From Cornus controversa (Eukaryota; Streptophyta; Magnoliopsida; Cornales; Cornaceae): a DNA stretch of 64,000 nucleotides. The stretch lies in assembly GCA_026545225.1 (NCBI GenBank), contig CM048845.1, forward strand, positions 15,903,001-15,967,000. The letters are read 5' to 3'. How positions within the stretch are numbered: position 1 is the stretch's first letter; every line of letters starts with the position of its first letter. The notes beneath the pieces are model-generated. The model made no database searches. It was not told the DNA's origin and saw only the letters and a program-made list of their open reading frames with translations. Shown one piece after another: positions 33,523-44,376 of the stretch. The position numbers and the translations under genes were made by a program.

Positions 33523-35866
33523 CTATTTTTCTTGCACCTTTATTTCATCTGTAGATTCAGACACATCCGCAGAATCCATGAAGAAGACCTCAGTCTGATC
33601 TGGAGGATTCTCAACAGCATTGAAAATATTAAGCTTAACCTTCATGTTGCCAAATGAAATATCCATGATCCCTGACCTACAATTAATACAAGCATCGGCA
33701 GTGGCCAAGAAAGGTCGACCAAGGATCACTGGAATGTGCCTCTTCGGATTATGAACTGGCTCAGTGTCAAGCACAATGAAATCAACAAGAAAGTAGAACT
33801 TGTCCACTTTAATGAGCACATCTTCATGATTCCTCGGGTTGCTTTGCTGATCTGTCTGCAAATTGCAATACCACAAAGGTAGGCTTCAATTCTCCCAATC
33901 CCAGTTGTAAGTAGACTGAATAGGGTAGCAAATTCACATTTGTACCCAAATCAAGAAGAGCTTTATCAACATGGTGCTCCCCAATGATGCATGAGATAGT
34001 TGGGGCACCGGGATCTTTGTACTTGGGAGGAGTACACTGCTGAATTATAGAACTCACTTGTTGTGGCAGCATCACTTACTTTGGCACATGGCTTTTAGAA
34101 CGCCTTTTCTGAGTGCACAAGTCCTTCAAAAATTTAGCATAAGGAGGAATTCGCTTGATGGCATTACGGAGTGGCAAATTAATCTTCACTTGTTGAAACA
34201 CCTCCATCATGTCATGCAGCTTGTCCCCTTACTTCCCCAATTTAGATGCTTCAAGGAAACGTTGTGGGAAAGGAGCCTTGGGCTCATAAGGAATTTCAGC
34301 ACTTGGACTTGTGGTCACTTTTTCTTCTTCTTTCTTCTCACCCACTTTGTTATCAATTATTTTCCCACTCCTCAAAGTGGTAATAGCTTGAACTTGCTCA
34401 TGGTGTGGGTTGCTTATGGAAGCTTGCATCCCTCTTGGATTAGCAACTAGTTGACTAGGGAGCTTCCATTCTTCTCTTCTACTTAATGAAGTAGCAAGCT
34501 GTCAAAACTGAGATTCTAGTTTGGCGATGGATTGAGAATGAGAGTGCACTAGCTGAACTGTAGATTGTACTGTTGCTACAGTAGCTTGCATTGTCTCTAT
34601 AAGAGAATCAAGCTTGTCAGATTTAGACAAGGTAAGTGTAAGCTTGTCTTCAATAGCAAAAATTCTTTGTGCCATAGGACTTTGTGTTTGATATTGCTTT
34701 TGAGGTACAAAAGTTCTAGGTTGATATGATGGTTGCATTGTTGCTCCTTGGTTACTGTAAGAAAAAGTAGGATGATTCCTCCATGTAGGATTGTAAGTAT
34801 TACCTCGTGGAGGATTCATTGGTCCAGTAAATGTGGCTTGGACTTGCTCATGTTGAACATCAGAAAATTGCCCCATCGAAGGACAATTGCTCACATTATG
34901 CATAGGACTAGAGCAAAATTCACAAGGGCCTAGCAATGAAGAATTTGAAGTAGAAGGAGTTTGATTGGCAACCGTAATTGCTGCTACCTTCTGTGCAATT
35001 AAATCAATGTCAGTTGGCATAACTTCTGGAGCACCAACCTCAAAAATCCCATCAGTCTTCTTTGTAGTGGTAGGTCTGCTAGAACGAGTAGAGGACACAT
35101 GTTATAGAGAGTTATCACTAAGATTTTCAAATAAGGTCCACGCCTCTTCTTCACTCTTCAACATAAAAGTACCTCCACAAGATGCATCAACCATCTGTCT
35201 GTTGGCTTCTGTCAGCCCTTCGTGGAAACTCTGCCCTAGTTGCCACTTAGGAACTTGATGATGGGGACACTTCCTAAGAAGGTCCTTGAATCTTTCCCAT
35301 GTCTCATAAAATTGTTCCCCCTCAGGTTGGGAGAAACCAGTGATAGCACGTCTGAACTGATTGGTCTTCCCTATCGGAAAATACTTCTTGAGAAACTCAT
35401 GTTGCATCTGAGTCCAAGTCATGATAGAACCTGCCAGTAGAGAGTTGAACCAATACTTTGCTTTATCCTTCAGGGAGAATGGAAAAAGTCTCATTCTAAA
35501 AGCATCTTCAGAGAATTTGTGAATTTTGGTAGTTGAGCACACTTCAATAAAGTCATCCAGATGCTTGTAAGGGTCTTCTTGAGTCAGCCCAAAATAAGAT
35601 GGTAGCATCTGAATAATGCTGGACTTGATCTCATAATTCTGTGCCGTGACATTGGGCAGTTGAAAACCCGCTGGTGAAGTATATGTCTCAGGAACATAGT
35701 AGTCCCTAAGCAATCTAGCCCTTTCTCCATCAGCATTAGGAACAAGGTTTTTATTCCTCTCTTCTACCATGTCTTCAATTAATTCTTCCTCTTGCACAAT
35801 GGTATCAACAGAGATGTTCCTCTGTTGTCTAAGACTACGTTCAGGCTCGGGATCAAGAGGTATCAA
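33523..35866 (-). pseudogene. Athila B gag-protease, broken
   Basis: A gag stretch of 254 codons (35102-35866) starts MIPLDPEPERSLRQQRNISV and carries the Gag core (KYWFNSLLAGSIMTW, EQFYETWERFKDLLRKCPHH). A TAA at 35099-35101 (CAA in A) precedes 34502-35098, which has the zinc knuckle CEFCSSPMHNVSNC. More open pieces follow at 34229-34429 and 33824-34075. The latter holds the protease site LLDLGTNVNLLPYS; A keeps DLGAS. The protease C-terminal part is in another frame at 33523-33876 (PVILGRPFLATADACINC), ending at a TAG (33523-33525) shared with A. The next coding segment is integrase, with no RT or RNase H between. Confidence 0.9.
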
Positions 35867-36017
35867 TGGATCAGCTACAAAACAACAACCTTACATATAT
35901 TAGCCAAAAGCACCTGAAAAGAAAACAAAAACAAAATTAAAAATAAAATATAAAATTTCCTAAACTAAAAATCCAATTAAAATTAATTCCGTAAAATCCA
36001 ATCAATCAAATAGATAC

Positions 36018-36035
36018 TCCCCGGTAACGGCGCCA
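36018..36035 (-). other. Primer binding site of Athila B
   Basis: Reverse complement TGGCGCCGTTACCGGGGA, one base from the canonical Athila PBS, 6 bp from the LTR. Confidence 0.9.
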
Positions 36036-36041
36036 AAAATT

Positions 36042-37465
36042 TGATGAGTGTGTGAGTGTGACTCAATAAGTGTATCAATTAAAAATTACCACACTTCGCA
36101 ATAGAACGAATTCCTTACAGAATAGGGCTACCGAAAGGGGTGTCGAACCTCAGGGATTATGGTCTGATGAGTTGGAATACGGAATTAATTCTAATTAAAT
36201 TTATAAAGAAAAGAATTCTGATTTTTAAACTAATTAAAAAGGTAAAATAAAATAAATAAAAGTAAATAGAAAGTGAAGATAATATGAGAGAAATTTAGGG
36301 TATTTGACTTCACCACTAACTCCACAATCAATGGTCAATTGAATCAACTATGGGGGATTACATCATGCATAAGTGGTGTCAGTAGCTACAAGCTCACCTT
36401 CATCCATCAAGAAAATAACATATGATTAAGGCTAAGTCATGGACTATCTTCGATTGGCATGGTAAAATAAAATAAATCAAAGTAAATAGAAAGTGAAGAT
36501 AATATGAGAGAAATCTAGGGTATTTGACTTCACCACTAACTCCACAATCAATGGTCAATTGAATCAACTATGGGGGATTACATCATGCATAAGTGGTGTC
36601 AGTAGCTACAAGCTAACCTTCATCCATCAAGAAGATAACATATGATTAAGGCTAAGTCATGAACTATCTTCGATTGGCATGGGCCATCTGCCTAACTACT
36701 CTAATTTAGGGTGCAGTATGGTTCATCTTCTCTAGGCATAATCCATCAAAACTTTTAATGATATATTCAGTGATTACCATTGTGTAATAATCGCTCTCAT
36801 GATCACAAAAAATAAGAGAGATCGAGTTCACTAACAACAACTAAATATCTAAGACAAGATAAGAAATCATTGAAACTAAACTTACAAGACTTTTATTGCT
36901 CAATTCTATAATAAGAATCCTCTAAATTACACAATCTATGCATGTATATAAAGGTCCCCAATAATTAAAACAATCAAACCATTGATGCTTTGTTAGGGCT
37001 ACATCAAAACCCTAGTGGATGAACTAGCCGCTCATGGTAGAAGAAGAAGCTTCAACTGTTGGGGAAGAAGGCATCATCTTCATGAATTATGCGTATGACT
37101 TCGTTCTCCAATGGCTCTACAAAGTATGTCTTCTATTCTGTCCTCAGCCCTCTCAGACACTCCAATCCCTAATTACCCTCTCCACTCAGCCTCCAATTCT
37201 TCACTTTATGCCCAAGATAATACACCAAAGTCCTAATCCAATTAGGAATTAATTAGGTTTTCCCGCAGCACTAATCAAGTGGATTTTTTCTGCTGATGTT
37301 CAGCCCAACTTTTGACCCACTAGAAGTCCGATTCACGAAATTTTTGTGAAATACAAAAGTGTGCAGAATCGAATTTTGTTTAATTTTTTGTAAAAATTAA
37401 GTCGATTTAAGGCTCCAAAATAAGACTTCTGCATGAAAATTAAGTCAATTTAAGGTTCCAGAACA
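36042..37465 (-). repeat. 5' LTR of Athila B, truncated, with 220-bp internal duplication
   Basis: Begins TGATGAGTGTGTGAGTG on the plus strand. A direct tandem duplication starts with GGTAAAATAA at 36241 and 36461 (220-bp step). Near 37400-37463 a ~55-bp segment (AAAATTAAGTCGATTTAAGG) is repeated just before the break into the tandem array. The terminal TGATAGG end is missing. Confidence 0.9.
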
Positions 37466-37469
37466 TAGC

Positions 37470-38150
37470 TTTAGTGGGCTCAATCCCTTTTTTTTCTTCT
37501 TTTCAAGCAATCGGCTTATAATGCCAGCTGCTTCTTTTGTAAGCGATCGGTCATTGATACCTTATCTTTGGTGGGCTCATTGTTTTTTTTTTCTTTTTGG
37601 GCGATCGACTTATAATGCCAGTTACCTCTTTTGTAAGCAATCGATCATTGAGACCTTAGCTTTTGTTTTTTCTCAAGGGATCGGCTTATAATGCCAGTTG
37701 CCTCTTTTGTAAGCTATCGGTCATTGAGACCTTAGCTTTAGTGGGCTTAATGCCTATATTCTTTTTCTTTTTAGGTGATCGGCTTATAATGATAGCTGCC
37801 TCTTTTGTAAGTGATCGGTCATTGAGCCCTTAGCTTTAGTGGGCTCAATGCCAATGTTTTTTCTTTTTCAGGTAATCAGCTTATAATGCCAGCTTCCTCT
37901 TTTGTAAGTGATCAATCATTGAGACCGTAGCTTGAGTGGGCTCAATGCCTATTGTTTTTCTCATGCGATCGGCTTATAATGTCAGCTGCCTCTTTTGTAA
38001 ACAACCGATCATTGAGACCTTAGCTTTAGTGGGCTCAATGCCTATATTATTTTTCTTTTTAGGTGATTGGCTTATAATGTCAGCAGCCTCTTTTGTAAGC
38101 GATCGGTCATTAAGACCTTAGCTTTGATGGGTTCAACGCCTATATTTTTT
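37470..38150. repeat. ~96-bp tandem array (copy 1, about 7 units)
   Basis: Units such as CGATCGGCTTATAATGCCAG, CTGCCTCTTTTGTAAGCGAT and CGGTCATTGAGACCTTAGCT, then a T-rich spacer, recur with starts near 37511, 37606, 37684, 37780, 37878, 37972 and 38068. The same array with about 16 units is at 60890-62450. It sits between integrase and the antisense ORF of R, the 3' region in which Tat-type elements are known to carry tandem repeats. Confidence 0.88.
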
Positions 38151-39115
38151 TTTTTTTTGAAGATCGACTGATTTGTGGGAAAAAATCAGCAAGAGAGTGG
38201 CATTGTGCATATCGTCTTGAACAATGCTCTGCCCTGCTATAGACTTAAGAAAATCATCTTTTCTCCCTTATCCACAATAAAGTGCGGAGACTTTTCATTG
38301 ATGTGGGACCGCACTGGATATTCAGAGGAAACCCTCTTTATCTACAGGACCAATCCCAACAGGATCTTAACACGTTTCCCTATTACTTAAGGAAATGTAG
38401 GTCATGTAGTCGAAGTTTAGATTCCGAGCGTAACATAATAGATTTAAAAATTTTGTGGGGATTTACATGCTCCCTGATCAATTGTTTCAGCAACTGACTA
38501 TTTCATAAGTTAAAAGACTCGGTAAGAAATTGGCACAGCTCATATCTGTTGAACCTGACTTTAGTCTTTATCTATAACAAAGTATGAAACTTTTTATCCG
38601 ATGTAGGACAATGCTCACTCACCTTTTGACATTGAATAACTTAAAACTGACTCTTATTACTCTTGAAGTCAATTATGACAAGAATCTTGAAAATACTTTC
38701 CTATTTCAAAGGCAAAGTGAAGGCTATGTTGCCAAAACTTGAATTCTAAGTTTTAATATACTGAATTTAATAATAAAATCTCTCCAAATAAAATAAACTA
38801 CAGTCTTCACAGAATTGCAAATAGTTGCTTCAATGACTGACTATGTTGGAGTTAATAGTAAAATAGGCAAGACAATGCCGCTATGCATATCTTTTTGCGC
38901 AGTGTCAATGTCTTACCGCAACTATAGAGTTTGATTTTATTCCTTATTTGTTACGAAGTACGGAGCTTTTTTTTTTATGAGGGACAATGTCCTTTCTCCT
39001 TTTTGACAGTGAAATACTTCAGAAAAGACACTTTTAATGAAGAAACTTTCCTATTATCAAGAAAAGCGTGGGATACACTGCCCAAAAGAATAATCTAATT
39101 CTATGATAGTAAAAT
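38151..39115 (-). other. 3' non-coding region of R (copy 1)
   Basis: Lies between the tandem array and the integrase stop. It contains three diverged repeats of a motif with ACAAAGTATGAAACTTTT/ACGAAGTACGGAGCTTTT followed by ATG(T/A)GGGACAATG near 38280, 38580 and 38955. Colinear with 62450-63446. No ORF of note. Confidence 0.55.
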
Positions 39116-39745
39116 TCAAATATAGTACCTTCTCAAATGGGTTGTATTCCAAGGCTTGTGAATTGATTCTACATCACTAACTATGCAAAGCTTGTATGCA
39201 CCATTTCCAATCACTTCTGTGACTTCATATGGACCTTCCCAATTTGCTCTGAACTTTCTAGCATTATCTTCTTTTGTATTATCAATGACTTTCCTTAGCA
39301 CTCAGTCACCCAGACCAAATGCTCGGTGTTTCATCTTTTTTGTCATAACTATCTTTAACCATCTTTTGATATGACACCAGCCTAATCTGAGTTGCCTCCC
39401 TCTTTTCTTCTAGGAGATCTAGGTTCTGTTCTAGCAGTTGATCATTCTGTCACCTCTATAACACATCCAATCTGATTATTGGGGTAGACAGCTCAGTTGG
39501 TATCAATGCTTCGGATCCATAGGCTAGATAAAATAGACTTTCTCCGGTCAGTTGTCTAGGTATTGTTCGATAAGCCCAGAGCACCTTGGGCTATTCGTCC
39601 AGCCATTTGCCCTTTTGTGCTTTCAAATTCTTTCATATGCATTCAAATATGGTCCTATTGGTTATTTTCGCTTGGCCGTTGTTTTGCGGATATGATCTCA
39701 AGAAAAATTTCTAGTTGATCCCATATTCTTTGAAGAACTTTTGTA
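39116..39745 (-). pseudogene. Integrase C-terminal half of R (copy 1)
   Basis: On the minus strand from about 39745: YGINYKFFLRSYPQNNGQAK (catalytic Glu replaced by Lys), [33 protein letters not shown], stops, then an open C-terminal piece (39116-39301) with KFRANWEGPYEVTEVIGNGA and PWNTTHLRRYYI. LWAYRTTPR...TGE..F.L.YG and WEGPY...GAYKL...LRRYY are hallmarks of Tat-lineage integrases. The N-terminal zinc domain and first Asp are missing because RT is joined directly to this half at about 39750. Non-functional. Confidence 0.85.
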
Positions 39746-39749
39746 TCGA

Positions 39750-40530
39750 TCGATTGCTGATTGTATCTTTCTAAGGATTTTTACCACCATGCCATCTATG
39801 TATGCTTCGACCGTTTTGCCTATTAGGTTTTTTGAAAACTTTATTAATCAGGCGCTGGTAGGTTGCACCGACGTTCTTCAGTCCAAACGACATCACCTTA
39901 TAGCAGTAGATTCCCTTCCTGGTGATAAAGGAGGTTTTTTTTTATCGTCTGGATTCATCAAAATTTGATTGTATCTAGAGTTTACATCGAGAAATGTCAA
40001 CCGTTCGTACCTAGTTATGGCATTGACCATTTGATTAATCTTTGAAAGAGGAAAACTGTCATTCGGGAAAGCTTTGTTCAAGTTGGTGAAATCTATATAG
40101 ATTCACCACTTGCATTCTTTTTCTACACCACCACCACATTAGAGAGCCAATTTGGGAACTGTACTTCCCTAATAAAGCTAGCCTGGAAAAGCAGATCTAC
40201 CTCTACTACTATAATTTGATTTTTTTTGAACGAATTATTTCTGACTTTGCTTCACAGGTGGGTGATTCGAATTGACATTGAGCATATGTCATAACACTGA
40301 AGGATCGATTCCTGGCATATCCGTATGATCCCATGTGAAGACATCTACATTTTCTTTTAGCAACTATATATGTTGCCTTCGGCAAAAATTTCTGTAATTA
40401 CTATTTGGTTTGATCGCCCTTCACCATCTTCCCTTTCAGCACAAGAGCATAACATTTATTAGCAACCACTTTGGCTCCAAGGATGTCGATCGTATCTTTT
40501 CCGTTCGGCCCTATATACCTCATTAACTGA
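39750..40530 (-). pseudogene. Protease/reverse-transcriptase fragment of R (copy 1)
   Basis: From about 40530 on the minus strand: GPNGKDTIDILGAKVVANKC and YALVLKGKMVKGDQTK, typical of the region before RT in Tat elements. Then come an RT entry region and NKAFPNDSFPLSKINQMVNA (40081 on), RLTFLDVNSRYNQILMNPDD, and [20 protein letters not shown], the RT fingers/palm strands. The sequence then jumps to integrase near 39750: the catalytic YxDD region, thumb, RNase H and the integrase N-terminus are absent. Multiple stops and frameshifts. Confidence 0.8.
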
Positions 40531-40559
40531 TGAAATATTGATGGAATCCCTTGTATTCT

Positions 40560-42110
40560 ATGTATCCAACCATTTCTCATATACTCACTAAAACCCCGGA
40601 TTCTATAGGTTAGTCATCCCTACCTCAATTTGGAAAACCTTCCAAATGATTTTCCTAATTTCTCACAAAAATCAACTATCTCCAAAATTGATTCCAGAGG
40701 GATCAAACTCGAGCCCTCAATGCGTAAATTGTTTCTCTCTTCTTCCGCATCTTCTAATTCTTACCCCAAGTCCCTCTAATTCAATGGAGAAGTGAAGAAA
40801 ATGTAGATAGATAGATATATATATATATATATATATATGTATCTATATATTGCTCCTCATGGTTGATACAAGAATGAGAGAATGACAATTCAATATTCTC
40901 CTCCTTCTACTTATACATCTAGCTCTAATATTTACAAAAATGCCACTAGTTTCTCCTAAAACCTTCGCAGGCTCCGTTTTCAATTTTGGTAACTCCGATT
41001 GACTCAAAGTTGGCTCTGTAGCACGTCAAAAATTTTATTTAAGCAACCCTCCTAATTTGGTGTCATTCCAACACTTTCAAATTTTTTAGGCCCACAGGCC
41101 CACTTGACCCGAAAAAGTCAACTTTTGCCAAACGCTCCAAAAACTTTCTCGAAAACTTATACAAGTCCCCAAATACATATTTTATATTTAAAACACACAT
41201 ATAATCATTTGAAGCATTAATATGACAACAAACAAAATTAAAGAAAAACCGGCCAAAAATGGATACGATTCTTACAACTTATCCAACTTAAAAGGATTTC
41301 GTAGTCGAAATCAGGCCGTACTTGAAGAAAACAAGTCTGGATAATTAGATCAGACCTCCTGCTCCCACTCCTAGGTAGCCTCCTCAACATTGTGATGATG
41401 TCACAAAACATTGACTAACGGAATGGTCTTACCCCTCAGAACTTGCTATCGAGTATCAAGAATCTGAATTGGCATTTCCTCGTAGGTGATATCCTCATTG
41501 ACCTCAATGTCTATCTAACTTAGAACATATGATGGATCAAGTTCATATTTCCTCAACATCGACACATAGAATACATTGTGAACCTTTTCCAACTACGGTG
41601 GAAAGGCTAATCTTTAAGCCACCTCACCAACACACTCAAGAATCTCAAATGGTTCAATGTATCTTGGCGACAACTTGCCACTCTGCCCAAAGCACATCAA
41701 CCCTTTCCATAATGAAACATTAAGAAATACATGGTCTCCCAACTCAAAGGATAATTGTCGTTGCCTCCTATCGGCATAGCTCTGTTGTCAACTCTGAGCT
41801 GTCAACAATCGCTACCTAATCAACTTAATCTTTTCTACAGTCTCGAGCATAATACCTGGTCCTCAGGCAGCAATCTCACCCACCTTAGTCCAACAAACTG
41901 AAGATCTACAAGATCTGCCATACAACGCCTCAAATGGTGTTATTTCAATACTGGCCTGAAAACTGTTATTGTACGCTAACTCTACAAGTGGCAAATGATC
42001 CTCCCAACCACCACCAAAATTCAAGATACAAACACGAAGCATATTCTTCAATATCTGGATAATACACTCTGACTATCCATCAGTCTGAGGATGAAATGTT
42101 ATGCCAAGGT
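40560..42110 (-). mobile_element. Chromovirus-type Ty3/gypsy fragment (Tekay/Del-like) nested in R
   Basis: At 41330-42110 the minus strand encodes the end of a chromovirus pol. It reads HPQTDG near 42080, then FGGGWEDHLPLVELAYNNSF and ITPFEALYGRSCRSSVCW, then LSPRYIEPFEILECVGEV, VHNVFYVSMLRKYELDPSYV and a chromodomain-like tail (VNVL.HHHNVEEAT.EWE). Several stops. Downstream (40560-41290) is non-coding, LTR-like sequence with a TATA-like TATAAGTAGAAGG and a (TA)n tract at 40806-40838. Both ends are abrupt: one joins R's protease region, the other R's gag start. No target duplication found. Confidence 0.8.
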
Positions 42111-42410
42111 ATGGATCATTGCCCACGGGTTGGTTGTGATGAGACGCACTCAATGAGTGGTTACTCAAACTGACTCCTTCGTTCCGCTGTCATTCAGGGT
42201 CTCTCGTGCTTTTGGCATGTACCCTTGCCTGGAGGTCAGCGATTTGCTAGCGTAGAGCTTCATTCTGCTGGTTTAACTGTTAAAAGTTCGGTTGCGCTAA
42301 TGGCTCCTAGAAGTTTGGCTGTATCAGCGGTGCGTCCCTTTGATTCCTAAGTGGTCTGCCCAAATCCACCACGTCATAAGTATTCCTTCTCGTATCCACC
42401 ATGACTAAGA
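42111..42410 (-). pseudogene. gag N-terminal fragment of R
   Basis: On the minus strand, ATG near 42402 opens MVDTRRNTYDVVDLGRPLRN, two stops, then LNQQNEALR.QIADLQARV, a heptad-rich segment usual in the N-terminal Gag of Tat-type elements. It lies about 45 bp after the PBS and is cut at 42110 by the chromovirus fragment. Confidence 0.65.
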
Positions 42411-42446
42411 ATTTTTTAAGTTTTTAATACAAAATGATAAAACGTT

Positions 42447-42464
42447 TCCCACAGACGACCCCAA
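42447..42464 (-). other. Primer binding site of R
   Basis: Minus strand TTGGGGTCGTCTGTGGGA resembles the Tat-lineage PBS form TTGGCGCCGTCTGTGGGA. It adjoins the LTR end, now separated from it by TRIM T2. Confidence 0.7.
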
Positions 42465-42467
42465 AGT

Positions 42468-43036
42468 TGTAATACCCCGCTCCAACACATGGTATAATAT
42501 TGTCCGCTTTAGGCCATAGCCCGCACGGTTTTACTCTTGGGTTTTATCCCAAAAGGCCTCATACCATTTGAAAAGAACATACTACATATAAGCACATCCC
42601 CTTTTGCACACCCAGGCGATGTAGGATTGAGTACCCTGTACCCTGTCAGTGTGATAGCTCAGCCCAGTGTCTATCTTCGTACCCACTCCTCACACATGTC
42701 GACAAAGGTTACTACAATCCACCCCCCTATGAGGCCCGACATCCTCGTTGGCACACTTTCGGCTGGGTTCAGGCTCTGATACCAACTGTAATACCCCGCT
42801 CCAACACATGGTATGATATTGTCCGCTTTGGGTCTAAGCCTGCACGATTTTGCTCTTGGATTTTACCCCAAAAGGCCTCATACCATTTGAAGATAACATA
42901 CTACATATAACCACATCCCCTTTTCCATACCCAGGCGATGTGAGATTGAGCACCCCGTACCCTGTTAGTGTGGTATCTCAGCCCAGTGTCTGTCTTCGCA
43001 CCCTCCCACTCACACCCGTCCACAAGGGTTACTACA
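42468..43036 (-). mobile_element. TRIM retrotransposon, copy T2
   Basis: 569 bp: LTRs 42468-42716 and 42787-43036, PBS TGGTATCAGAGC between them, and purine tract (reverse CCACCCCCCTATGAGG). Flanked by AAAGT (42463-42467, 43037-43041). It inserted almost exactly at the 5' LTR/PBS boundary of R. Confidence 0.92.
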
Positions 43037-43040
43037 AAAG

Positions 43041-43441
43041 TATTAGTACAAGAAATTGTTTGGCTAATTTCTGGCCAATTAATTTATTGCACACATCCTA
43101 AAATTCAAGAACATAAAAAATATTTTCTCGGAGACGAAAGAGAGAATTCTTTTTCATTCATCTTTTCCTTTGTTTATAAAAGTTAAAATTTGAATCCTTT
43201 TAGAACTCAAATTTCTATATTTACAGCTATGTTTTCTCTTAAGCATATAGATTCCTAATATAATTTGGACTGATGTTTATTTTGGACCATTTTAACCCTA
43301 AAAATAGTAGCCTGACCCATCCTTTCTTTTGATACTATTCTTTGGGGCTTCTTTTACGCATTTAGGCTTAATTTCACTTGGGTTTGGCCCGTTCGTGCGT
43401 TAGTAGTCCCAATTGAATAGCTGGAGGATTTTTCCACTAAA
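43041..43441 (-). repeat. 5' LTR of element R
   Basis: TATTAGTACAAGAAATTG...GGAGGATTTTTCCACTAA, homologous to 11755-12151. It is followed by ATCAC and by the outer TIR end of the long-TIR transposon (CTTTAGAGTAATTTTG...GGTCACCAAAATC). Confidence 0.8.
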
Positions 43442-43446
43442 ATCAC

Positions 43447-43492
43447 TTTAGAGTAATTTTGTTTAAGATTGGTCACCAAAATCTAATTTTCC
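43447..43492. mobile_element. MULE-like transposon, right TIR end (copy 1)
   Basis: TTTAGAGTAATTTTGTTTAA, then GATTGGTCACCAAAATCTAA, is the inverted match of the left end at 10388-10435. This shows that R split the TIR. Confidence 0.75.
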
Positions 43493-44230
43493 CTTTTATT
43501 TAATACATAGAAATGAAATTGTACAGTTAATATGTAAAAATATCATTGTACATTTAATACATAAGCAAATTATGAAATAGAAATGTTACAACATTTAATA
43601 CATAAAACCAATATACATTTAATACACCTACCAACTTATACATAGTATTTTTTTTTCATAGTTTAATAACACACACATACATACATATATATATACCGTG
43701 TGTCTGCATCATACATGCGAGTATAAAACATTTGTACATGTAATACACCTACCAAAAAAATATAAAAAAGAGAGATAAACATTGCTACCATAATACATAC
43801 ATAATTAAAAAATTATATATTTAATTCATAAACATTACAACATATAATACATAAACAATTTCCATTTTTTTAAAGAACCTTATTATACTTTTACAACTAT
43901 GCAATTGTTACAACTAATACTCAGTAATTACCATGTTTAAACAGATTCCTTTTTGTGCCAATGTTTAATTCATAAGCATTTAAGGGGAGAAAATCATAAG
44001 CATTTATTAAATATAAACGTTACAACATGTATTACATAAACAGTTGGTAAAATTAATATAAAAATAGTCAACACATAAAGAAACATTTTTAGTACATAAA
44101 AGAATGGCTTCACAATATATATTTGCTTTTTGCTTTTAAGAGAACCTTATTATAATTTACCATTTATAAATCACAACTATACAATTGTTACAACTAAAAC
44201 TCAGTACTTACCATCTTTTAATAGAAGAAA
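43493..44230. other. AT-rich intergenic DNA
   Basis: Dense in AATACATAA-like words and microsatellites (e.g. 43671-43695). No gene or element ends recognised. Confidence 0.6.
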
Positions 44231-44376
44231 TTTATTGAAGGCTAGGTAGGACTCTCTCTACATATGTTTATATATATAGTTATATACACACATAAGGTGG
44301 TGTGGTGTAGTGTAGTGTAGTGCCTCTTCAAGACTCTGATTTGGGCTTAGAAAGAGAAGAGATTGAGTTTGTGCCA

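Larger units (their letters stand above)
26651..37465 (-). mobile_element. Athila-type LTR retrotransposon B, RT-less, 5' LTR truncated
   Basis: A minus-strand relative of element A, about 10.8 kb: 3' LTR 26651-28329, PPT 28330-28345, downstream ORF 29994-31217, integrase 32104-33510, protease/gag 33523-35866, PBS 36018-36035, 5' LTR 36042-about 37465. It lies within the MITE/copia LTR at the point equal to 59290 in copy 2. The outer end of the 5' LTR is lost, joining directly to the ~96-bp tandem array, so no target duplication can be tested. RT and RNase H are missing at the same junction as in A. Confidence 0.92.
11755..43441 (-). mobile_element. Tat/Retand-like Ty3/gypsy element R (heavily nested into)
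   Basis: LTRs at 11755-12151 (3') and 43041-43441 (5') are homologous and similar in length (397 and 401 bp). Flanks GTCAC (11750-11754) and ATCAC (43442-43446) fit a 5-bp duplication of one TIR sequence. In element direction (minus strand): PBS 42447-42464, gag start 42111-42410, PR/RT 39750-40530, integrase 39116-39745, 3' region 38150-39115, tandem array 37470-38150, antisense ORF 12459-13960, PPT 12152-12167. Extra antisense ORFs and 3' tandem arrays are described for Tat-lineage elements. That all pieces belong to one element is inferred from order and strand. Gag's remainder, RNase H and part of integrase are missing. Confidence 0.7.

Noticed and set aside
39741..39968. 75-codon plus-strand ORF near R's RT
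   Set aside because: The minus strand carries recognisable RT motifs here; the plus frame is a shadow.
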